Below are positions 6,972 through 11,588 of a stretch of DNA of 12,334 nucleotides, in pieces; positions within the stretch are counted from its first letter, which is position 1, and every line of letters starts with the position of its first letter. The notes beneath the pieces are model-generated. The model did no database searches. It had not been told where the DNA came from and was given only the letters and a program-made list of their open reading frames with translations. This DNA comes from Bacteroidales bacterium UBA4347 (lineage in GTDB: Bacteria > Bacteroidota > Bacteroidia > Bacteroidales > P3), in assembly GCA_002394185.1 (NCBI GenBank), contig DGTB01000114.1, positions 1 to 12,334 of the forward strand, in the 5' to 3' direction. A program made the translations under genes and the position numbers.

Positions 6972-8501
6972 TTAATGTTTAAAGTGTCTCTTGCCTGTTA
7001 TTGCCATACCCATGTGGTTCTTCTCGCAGAAGTCGATGCTGTCCTGGTCGTGAATGCTGCCGCCGGGATGGGCCACGGCGACGATGCCGGCCTCGTGAGC
7101 AATCTCCACACAGTCGGGGAAGGGGAAGAAAGCGTCGCTGGCCATGACGGCCCCGTTGAGGTCAAAGTTGAAACTCTTGGCCTTGGCGATGGCCTGACGC
7201 AGGGCGTCGACGCGGCTGGTCTGGCCTGTGCCGCTGGCGTAGAGCTGACGGCCCTTGGCCAGCACGATGGCGTTGCTCTTCGTATGCTTGACGAGGATGG
7301 TGGCGAAAGCCAGATCCTCGGCCTGCTCTTTCGTTATCTTGGTGCTGGTGACGCTCTTCTGCATCTCCTCGGCGGTGGGCACCACGGTGTCGCGGTCCTG
7401 CACGAGCACACCGTTGAGCACGGAGCGGAACATGGGGTCGGCCATCTTGAAGCCTTTACGCTTGAGGATGATGCGGTTCTTCTTGCCGCGCAGCACGGCG
7501 AGGGCCTCCTCGTCGTAGTCGGGGGCAATGCACACCTCGAAGAAAATCTTGTGCATCTCGTCGGCCACCTCCTTGGTCACCTTCTGGTTGCAGATGAGCA
7601 CGCCGCCGAAGGCGCTGACGGGGTCGCCGGCCAGGGCGTCCTTCCAGGCCTCGAGCAGGGTGGGACGCACGGCCATGCCGCAGGCGTTGTTGTGCTTGAG
7701 GATGGCGCAGGCGGTCTGGCCTGCAAAGTCGTCGATGAGGGCGCAGGCGGCGTCGATGTCGCCCAGGTTGTTGTAGCTGATTTCCTTGCCGTTGAGCTTC
7801 TCGAAACAACCTTCCAGGTCGCCGTAGAAGACGCCTTTCTGATGGGGGTTCTCGCCGTAGCGGAGCACTTCGCCGTGACGGCAGCTCTGCTTGAAGACGG
7901 GCAGATGCTCGGCCTCGTTGAAGTGGTTGAAAATGGCGGTGTCGTAGTGGCTGCTGACGTTGAAGGCATAGGCCGCGAAGCGGTGGCGCTGCTCGAGGAT
8001 GGTGCAGCCGTCCTGCTCCTGGTAGAGTTTCAAGAATTCGGCGTAGTAGTCCACAGCGGGTACGATGACCACGTCGTTGAAATTCTTGGCGGCGGCGCGG
8101 ATGAGGCTGATGCCGCCGATGTCGATTTTCTCAATGATGTCCTGCTCCGAGGCACCGCTGGCCACCGTCTGCTCGAAGGGGTAGAGGTCGACGATGACGA
8201 GGTCAATCTCGGGAATCTCGTATTCGGCCAGCTGCTCGCCGTCGCTGTACATGTCGCGGCGGGCCAGAATGCCACCGAACACCTTGGGGTGCAGCGTCTT
8301 CACACGGCCGCCCAGAATCGAGGGGTAGCCCGTGAGGCTCTCCACGGCAATGGGTTCGATGCCGAGGTCATGGATGAATTTGTAGGTGCCGCCGGTGGAG
8401 TAGATGGTCACTCCCTGGGCGTCAAGAGCGCGAACGATGTCCTCCAAGCCGTCCTTGTAGAAGACCGAGATGAGGGCTGATTTTATGCGTTTGGGTTCCA
8501 T
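6972..8501 (-). CDS. purH: Bifunctional AICAR formyltransferase / IMP cyclohydrolase PurH
   Basis: The 509-residue cytoplasmic enzyme performs the last two steps of de novo purine synthesis: AICAR to FAICAR using 10-formyl-tetrahydrofolate, then ring closure to IMP. The N-terminal MGS-like cyclohydrolase domain (about 1-150) includes STGGT (35-39) and GGRVKTLHPK (64-73). The formyltransferase domain follows, with RYGENPHQ (214-221) and the catalytic KHN within KHNNACG (269-275); it closes with the usual GKRHFKH end. ATG 8501 is chosen because it yields the standard MEPKRIKSALIS start. The in-frame ATG at 8540 would add 13 Asn/Lys-rich residues drawn from the AT-rich leader. Own promoter upstream; first gene of the purH-mreB-cotH unit. 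Confidence 0.97.
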   Translation of the reverse strand: MEPKRIKSALISVFYKDGLEDIVRALDAQGVTIYSTGGTYKFIHDLGIEPIAVESLTGYPSILGGRVKTLHPKVFGGILARRDMYSDGEQLAEYEIPEIDLVIVDLYPFEQTVASGASEQDIIEKIDIGGISLIRAAAKNFNDVVIVPAVDYYAEFLKLYQEQDGCTILEQRHRFAAYAFNVSSHYDTAIFNHFNEAEHLPVFKQSCRHGEVLRYGENPHQKGVFYGDLEGCFEKLNGKEISYNNLGDIDAACALIDDFAGQTACAILKHNNACGMAVRPTLLEAWKDALAGDPVSAFGGVLICNQKVTKEVADEMHKIFFEVCIAPDYDEEALAVLRGKKNRIILKRKGFKMADPMFRSVLNGVLVQDRDTVVPTAEEMQKSVTSTKITKEQAEDLAFATILVKHTKSNAIVLAKGRQLYASGTGQTSRVDALRQAIAKAKSFNFDLNGAVMASDAFFPFPDCVEIAHEAGIVAVAHPGGSIHDQDSIDFCEKNHMGMAITGKRHFKH

Positions 8502-8546
8502 ATTATTGTTTTTATTTATTCTATATTTTATAGAATCCATTGTCTA

Positions 8547-8566
8547 CGTGCCTATTAACAGGCACG
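8547..8566 (-). promoter_or_regulatory. Palindrome in the purH leader
   Basis: CGTGCCT (8547-8553) and AGGCACG (8560-8566) form a perfect 7-bp inverted repeat around ATTAAC. In the minus-strand transcript a G-U pair can close it, leaving a UUAA loop. It lies about 15 bases after the expected transcription start and 46 bases before the purH ATG. It could be an mRNA hairpin or an operator; no regulator can be named. Confidence 0.5.
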
Positions 8567-8587
8567 CAGTGCAATGGTTGCAAGTTG

Positions 8588-8617
8588 CAAATATACGCTT
8601 TTTTTCGGTCCTGCAAA
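8588..8617 (-). promoter_or_regulatory. Promoter of purH-mreB-cotH unit
   Basis: On the minus strand, -7 box TATATTTG (8595-8588) follows -33 box TTTG (8617-8614) with an 18-base spacer. The start would be near 8582, giving a leader of about 80 bases. The TTTTTGC at the -33 box can pair with GCAAAAA just upstream (minus strand), making a small AT-rich hairpin at the end of the pfkA transcript. Confidence 0.75.
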
Positions 8618-8658
8618 AACTTTTTTTTGCCGACAGCGTCTATTTTGTATGTCGATGC

Positions 8659-9759
8659 TCAGTCGCCGAACTCGATGCCCACGCCCTTGGCGGTGTGCAC
8701 CAGGCGGCTGTCGGGGCAGACGAGGTTCTGCTCGCGCACGGCCTCCTCCAGGGGTATGCCGACCACGTCGGGGTGGTGGTAGGCCACCATCTGGCCGAAG
8801 CGTCCTTCCATGACGAACTCCATGGCGCGGACGCCGAACTCGGTGGCCAGCACACGGTCGAAGGCTATGGGGGTGCCGCCGCGCTGCAGGTGGCCCAGGA
8901 TGGTGTAGCGTATGTCGTGCTCCACGCCCGCGGCCTTGAGGTCGACGGCCAGCTGCTCGCCCACGCCGCCCAGCTTGACGTGCTGGTAGCCCACCTCGCC
9001 GGTCTCCGTGCCGGTCACCGTGCCGCCCTTGGGCATGGCGCCTTCGGCAACGACGATGATGCAGTAGCCGCGGCGTTTGTTGTAGCGCTGCTCGATCTTG
9101 GCTTTCACCTTGTCGATGTCGTACGGAATCTCCGGAATGAGGCACACGTCGGCGCCGCCGGCGATGGCCGAGTGGAGGGCTATCCAGCCCGCGTCGCGAC
9201 CCATCACCTCGAGGATGAACACGCGGTTGTGGCTCGCCGCCGTGGTGACGAGCTTGTCGATGGCGTCGGTGCATATCTGCACGGCGGTCTGGAACCCGAA
9301 GGTGTAGTCGGTGAGCGAGAGGTCGTTGTCGATGGTCTTGGGCACACCCACGATGTTCAATCCCTTCTTGCTGAGGCCGAGGCTGATGCGCTGGCTGCCG
9401 TCGCCGCCGATGTTGATGACGGCGTCCACGCCCATGTACTGCAGCTTGCGCAGCATCTCGTCGCTGCGGTCCACGGTGGTCCAGCTGCCGTCGGCGTTCT
9501 TCACCGGCCACGCAAAGGGGCCGCCCTTGTTGGTGGTGCCCAGTATGGTGCCACCCTGTATCTGCAGTCCCTCGACGGTCTTCTCGTCGAGCATCACAAT
9601 CTCTGTCGGTTCGCGCAGCACGCCGTTGAACGACTCCACGCAGCCGATGACCTCCCAGTCGCTCGCCTGCGCGGCACGCTTCACGATGCCGCGGATCACC
9701 GCGTTCAGTCCGGGGCAGTCGCCGCCGCCGGTCAGTACCATTACACGTTTCAGTGCCAT
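8659..9759 (-). CDS. pfkA: 6-phosphofructokinase (PfkA family, mixed G/K signature)
   Basis: The 366-residue enzyme phosphorylates fructose 6-phosphate to fructose 1,6-bisphosphate in glycolysis. Motifs: GGGDCPGLNA (11-20), GGDGS (118-122), PKTIDND (140-146; Asp144 is the catalytic base, equal to E. coli Asp127) and MGRDAGW (186-192). Gly121 equals E. coli Gly104, the ATP-type residue (PPi enzymes have Asp). Lys141 equals position 124, where E. coli has Gly and PPi enzymes have Lys. The mixed G/K pattern is known from group III ATP-dependent enzymes, so ATP is the more likely donor, but this needs an assay. It is longer than E. coli PfkA (about 320), as usual in that group. Single-gene unit with its own promoter and a structured leader; an A-rich stretch precedes the ATG. 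Confidence 0.94.
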   Translation of the reverse strand: MALKRVMVLTGGGDCPGLNAVIRGIVKRAAQASDWEVIGCVESFNGVLREPTEIVMLDEKTVEGLQIQGGTILGTTNKGGPFAWPVKNADGSWTTVDRSDEMLRKLQYMGVDAVINIGGDGSQRISLGLSKKGLNIVGVPKTIDNDLSLTDYTFGFQTAVQICTDAIDKLVTTAASHNRVFILEVMGRDAGWIALHSAIAGGADVCLIPEIPYDIDKVKAKIEQRYNKRRGYCIIVVAEGAMPKGGTVTGTETGEVGYQHVKLGGVGEQLAVDLKAAGVEHDIRYTILGHLQRGGTPIAFDRVLATEFGVRAMEFVMEGRFGQMVAYHHPDVVGIPLEEAVREQNLVCPDSRLVHTAKGVGIEFGD

Positions 9760-9792
9760 ATAATATTGTTTTTATTATTCCTTATTTATTAT

Positions 9793-9841
9793 GCACCGCA
9801 TTGGGCAACATGCCGTTACGCCGACGGGCTGCCTGCGGTGC
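9793..9841 (-). promoter_or_regulatory. Structured 5' leader of pfkA
   Basis: GCACCGCA (9793-9800) is fully complementary to TGCGGTGC (9834-9841). Inside it GGCA (9804-9807) pairs with TGCC (9830-9833), and CCGT (9813-9816) pairs with ACGG (9824-9827). The stem begins almost exactly at the start site expected from the promoter, so the mRNA would open with a hairpin, followed by an unpaired AT-rich stretch to the ATG. I recognise no known riboswitch. Confidence 0.55.
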
Positions 9842-9847
9842 GGGCTA

Positions 9848-9880
9848 CAAATATACAAACTTTTTTCCATCCTCACCAGA
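9848..9880 (-). promoter_or_regulatory. Promoter of pfkA
   Basis: On the minus strand a perfect -7 box TATATTTG (9855-9848) has only an imperfect -33 box, TCTG (9880-9877), 21 bases upstream. The start is expected near 9842, at the top of the leader hairpin. Confidence 0.65.
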
Positions 9881-9969
9881 AAAACGCAAAAAAAATCTCT
9901 CGCACGTCACTCGGGTTTCCCCCATGGGGTAACCCCGGGTTCATGACACCTAAACTCCTTGTTAACCCC

Positions 9970-10002
9970 CTATCAACTCCCTACCAACTCCCTACCAACT
10001 CC
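9970..10002. repeat. Three tandem copies of an 11-bp unit
   Basis: The unit CTACCAACTCC is repeated three times without gaps (9970-9980, 9981-9991, 9992-10002); the first copy has one change (CTATCAACTCC). On the minus strand it gives regularly spaced GGG runs. The last copy also forms the left arm of the following hairpin. Confidence 0.85.
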
Positions 10003-10031
10003 CACCACGGTAGGATTTGGTGGGTTGTTGG
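9995..10031. repeat. Inverted repeat (hairpin) after the tandem repeat
   Basis: CCCACCA (10001-10007) pairs with TGGTGGG (10018-10024), and CCAAC (9995-9999) with GTTGG (10027-10031). A one-base bulge lies on one side and two bases on the other, giving a 12-bp stem with a 10-base loop. No T run follows, so it is not an intrinsic terminator on the plus strand. Confidence 0.6.
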
Positions 10032-10060
10032 AAAGGTTAAAATCGGCTGTTTTAACTTTT
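10032..10060. repeat. AT-rich inverted repeat
   Basis: AAAGGTTAAAA (10032-10042) pairs with TTTTAACTTTT (10050-10060) over 11 bp with one G-U pair, around the loop TCGGCTG. It may act as a weak bidirectional terminator-like element, but no gene ends here in either direction. Confidence 0.5.
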
Positions 10061-10098
10061 ATTAGTAAAGTTCGCCCATGTCCCGTTGTTTTGTCCCC

Positions 10099-10141
10099 CT
10101 CCCTGTAGTGACGCTGCATGCCGCGTCTCTACAATGGGGAG
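10099..10141. repeat. Palindromic element with TGTAG/GACGC arms
   Basis: TGTAGTGACGC (10104-10114) and GCGTCTCTACA (10123-10133) pair over 10 of 11 positions around TGCATGCC. An outer CTCCC/GGGAG (10099-10103 with 10137-10141) extends the stem with a three-base bulge. The compact palindrome in a gene-free region looks like a dispersed REP- or MITE-type repeat; only a genome-wide search can show that. Confidence 0.55.
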
Positions 10142-10174
10142 ATGATGAAAAAAATGCTAAAAAATGAGATTTTT

Positions 10175-10205
10175 TTTGCCGGATGAAAAAAAAGTTGTAT
10201 CTTTG
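10175..10205 (+). promoter_or_regulatory. Promoter of rpmG-DUF4295 unit
   Basis: The -33 box TTTG (10175-10178, end of a T8 run) and the -7 box TATCTTTG (10198-10205) are spaced by 19 bases, close to the Bacteroidetes consensus. The start near 10212 leaves a leader of about 80 bases before rpmG, in which I see no clear structure. Confidence 0.8.
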
Positions 10206-10292
10206 CATCCGATTTGAATGGCCAACGAGACGATTGTGATGCTCTTTCGCTCCTGGGATTCAGTCGGTTATGAAATTGAAAATAATAAAGAC

Positions 10293-10481
10293 ATGGCAAA
10301 GAAAAATAAAGACGCACGCGTTCAAGTCATCCTTGAGTGCACCGAACAGAAGGCAAGCGGCGTTCCCGGTATGAGCCGCTACATCACCACCAAGAACAAG
10401 AAGAACACTCCTGAGCGCCTCGAGCTCAAGAAGTACAACCCCTTCTTGAAGAAAATGACCGTTCACAAAGAAATCAAGTAA
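10293..10481 (+). CDS. rpmG: 50S ribosomal protein L33 (bL33)
   Basis: The 62-residue basic protein of the large ribosomal subunit, near the E site, matches Bacteroidetes L33 in length and sequence: MAKKNKDARVQVILECTE at the start, SRYITTKNKKN in the middle, and LKKYNPFLKKMTVHKEIK at the end. It has a single cysteine (residue 16), so it lacks the four-cysteine zinc ribbon. ATG 10293 is chosen because it gives the family N-terminus; the frame is open back to 10218, but that ATG lies only about six bases after the expected transcription start. The next gene starts 20 bases later. In many Bacteroidetes rpmB (L28) directly precedes rpmG; here it does not. Confidence 0.96.
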   Translation: MAKKNKDARVQVILECTEQKASGVPGMSRYITTKNKKNTPERLELKKYNPFLKKMTVHKEIK

Positions 10482-10487
10482 AAGAAT

Positions 10488-10492
10488 AGGAG
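10488..10492 (+). promoter_or_regulatory. Shine-Dalgarno site before the DUF4295 gene
   Basis: AGGAG lies nine bases before ATG 10502. Most starts in this window lack such a site and have A-rich leaders, as expected in Bacteroidetes where the anti-Shine-Dalgarno sequence is largely masked. It supports the start of this short gene. Confidence 0.55.
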
Positions 10493-10501
10493 AGATAAAC
10501 T

Positions 10502-10657
10502 ATGGCAAAGAAAGTTGTTGCTACCCTGAAAACCAGCACTGGTAAAAGCTACGCAAAAGTGATCCGCATGGTTCGTTCTCCCAAGACCAACGCCTACGTC
10601 TTCCAGGAGGAAATCGTCCCCTCGGACAATGTGCAGGAGTATCTGAAAAAGAAATAA
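10502..10657 (+). CDS. DUF4295-family small basic protein, probable ribosomal protein
   Basis: This short gene encodes 51 residues: MAKKVVATLKTSTGKSYAKV, then IRMVRSPKTNAYVFQEEIVP, then SDNVQEYLKKK. It matches the DUF4295 family that follows rpmG in Bacteroidetes, especially at the (V)RSPKT-AYVF block (about residues 24-33). It is Lys/Arg-rich, lacks cysteines and has no signal peptide or membrane span. Cotranscription with L33 and its size suggest a ribosome-associated role. From memory, Flavobacterium ribosome structures revealed an extra large-subunit protein, bL38, which may be this family; I hold that link as tentative. A strong terminator follows, so ftsY, which often comes next in Bacteroides, is not in this unit. 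Confidence 0.88.
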   Translation: MAKKVVATLKTSTGKSYAKVIRMVRSPKTNAYVFQEEIVPSDNVQEYLKKK

Positions 10658-10703
10658 TCACCGTTACGAAGGTAATAATTTTTTTCATACGCTTTTGTTT
10701 TGG

Positions 10704-10736
10704 CCTCTGGAGCAGTCTTGCTCCGGAGGTTTTTTT
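10704..10736 (+). terminator. Rho-independent terminator of rpmG-DUF4295
   Basis: CCTCTGGAGCA (10704-10714) pairs with TGCTCCGGAGG (10719-10729) over 11 bp with one G-U pair and the loop GTCT, followed at once by seven T (10730-10736). It ends the unit 46 bases after the DUF4295 stop. Confidence 0.93.
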
Positions 10737-10811
10737 ATGTGGTAAACGTCTGTATTTCTGTGTTGTTTGCTATAGTTAACATCTGTTTGTTGAAAAAAAA
10801 CGGTCCGATAT

Positions 10812-10844
10812 TTTGTCCGGTATGGTGAAATGTGCGTATTTTTG
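10812..10844 (+). promoter_or_regulatory. Promoter of the small beta-barrel gene
   Basis: The -33 box TTTG (10812-10815) and -7 box TATTTTTG (10837-10844) are separated by 21 bases. The expected start near 10851 gives a leader of about 40 bases, AT-rich and ending in an A run before the ATG. Confidence 0.75.
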
Positions 10845-10889
10845 CATCGTAATTCAGTTCATTCAATTATTAATTAAAAATCAAAAAAA

Positions 10890-11423
10890 ATGAAAAAGAT
10901 TTTATCAATCATGGCAGTGGCAGCCGTTATGCTGTTTGCCGGAAAAGCAAATGCTCAGATTAGCATCCACGCTGGTTATCAGAATTATTCGATGACCGTC
11001 GATGCCCCCATCGTTGGTTCCACCACCGCGAGCGAAGGCGGTTTCTACATCGGTGGTACCTACGACTACAAAGTTGGTGCCGGCCTCGGTGTCGCCCCCG
11101 GTCTGTACTTCGCCTATGTCGAGGACATTATGGACCTCCGTGTGCCTATTCTGCTCAACTATGGCATCAACATGGATGAGATTGGCATCAGCGTCTTTGC
11201 AGGTCCCCAGATCAACTTCGGCGTTGCCGGCGATATGTATGGCGACGACAGCAACTTCAACCGTTTTGACCTCGGCCTCACCTTTGGTCTGCAGCTGAGC
11301 TACAACAACATCTACCTCGAGGGTGGCTACAGCCTCGGCCTGCTCAACCGTTGGAAAGATGCTCCGGACGATTGCAGCACCAAGACCAACCAGTTCTTCG
11401 TGGGTGTTGGCTACGGCCTCTAA
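10890..11423 (+). CDS. Exported small outer-membrane beta-barrel (porin-like) protein
   Basis: The 177-residue product has a clear signal peptide (residues 1-22, cleavage after KANA, mature start QISIHAGYQ). The mature 155 residues alternate hydrophobic and polar residues with many Gly, Tyr and Phe, as in an eight-stranded barrel: for example GGFYIGGTYDYKVGAG near 50-65 and the closing NQFFVGVGYGL. It fits the outer membrane protein beta-barrel family common in Bacteroidetes; no OmpA peptidoglycan-binding domain follows. It stands alone between a strong promoter and a perfect terminator, suggesting high expression. The barrel call is by composition and pattern; the function (structural, pore or adhesin) cannot be told. 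Confidence 0.82.
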   Translation: MKKILSIMAVAAVMLFAGKANAQISIHAGYQNYSMTVDAPIVGSTTASEGGFYIGGTYDYKVGAGLGVAPGLYFAYVEDIMDLRVPILLNYGINMDEIGISVFAGPQINFGVAGDMYGDDSNFNRFDLGLTFGLQLSYNNIYLEGGYSLGLLNRWKDAPDDCSTKTNQFFVGVGYGL

Positions 11424-11456
11424 TCTCCGGGACTGATATTGCAAAACACTAAAGTA

Positions 11457-11491
11457 TGCGGGGCGACGAATGTCGCCCCGCACTTTTTTTT
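11457..11491 (+). terminator. Rho-independent terminator after the beta-barrel gene
   Basis: A perfect 11-bp stem, TGCGGGGCGAC (11457-11467) with GTCGCCCCGCA (11472-11482), carries the loop GAAT and is followed by C and eight T (11484-11491). The T run also holds the -33 box of the ileS promoter. Confidence 0.95.
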
Positions 11492-11521
11492 GTGCCGTTT
11501 GCGATATTTTTTGTATCTTTG
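11489..11521 (+). promoter_or_regulatory. Promoter of ileS
   Basis: The -7 box TATCTTTG (11514-11521) pairs best with the TTTG at 11489-11492 (21-base spacer), which lies at the end of the preceding terminator's T run. A second TTTG at 11498-11501 is too close (12 bases). The leader to the ATG would be about 60 bases. Confidence 0.7.
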
Positions 11522-11533
11522 TTGCTTGGTTTG

Positions 11534-11553
11534 TTGCCCTCGTGTCGGGGCAA
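11534..11553 (+). promoter_or_regulatory. Hairpin in the ileS leader
   Basis: TTGCCC (11534-11539) pairs with GGGCAA (11548-11553), with a possible extra U-G pair, about six bases after the expected transcription start. There is no T-box element. A three-codon open frame (Met-Asn-Ile-stop, 11564-11575) lies between it and the ileS ATG. Confidence 0.4.
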
Positions 11554-11588
11554 GGCTTTGATTATGAATATATAATAATACTATAATA

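Larger units (their letters stand above)
9760..10292. other. 533-bp gene-free divergent region pfkA-rpmG
   Basis: No convincing gene lies here. In order it holds: the pfkA leader and promoter (9760-9880), a GC-rich palindrome around CCCCATGGGG (9913-9935), an 11-bp tandem repeat (9970-10002), a hairpin (9995-10031), an AT hairpin (10032-10060), a palindrome with GTAG/CTAC arms (10099-10141), and the rpmG promoter and leader (10175-10292). A long plus-strand open frame through part of it is the complement of pfkA running on and is not credible. Confidence 0.8.

Noticed and set aside
6975..8480. Plus-strand open frame of 501 codons opposite purH
   Set aside because: Antisense shadow of a well-conserved gene; composition is typical of a reversed frame and there is no promoter or start context.
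8502..8540. N-terminal extension of PurH from ATG 8540
   Set aside because: The extra 13 residues come from the AT-rich leader and are absent from the family's usual start.
8614..8631. Terminator for pfkA formed by GCAAAAA/TTTTTGC
   Set aside because: The stem is nearly all A-T with no T tail after it on the minus strand; it is better explained by the purH -33 box.
9970..10002. CRISPR array
   Set aside because: The 11-bp units are directly adjacent with no spacers, and no cas genes are present.
8470..10065. Plus-strand open frame of 531 codons opposite pfkA, running into the gap
   Set aside because: The body is the complement of pfkA; the tail is low-complexity intergenic repeat. No family resemblance.
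10218..10292. N-terminal extension of L33 from ATG 10218
   Set aside because: The ATG is about six bases after the expected transcription start and the extra 25 residues do not belong to L33.
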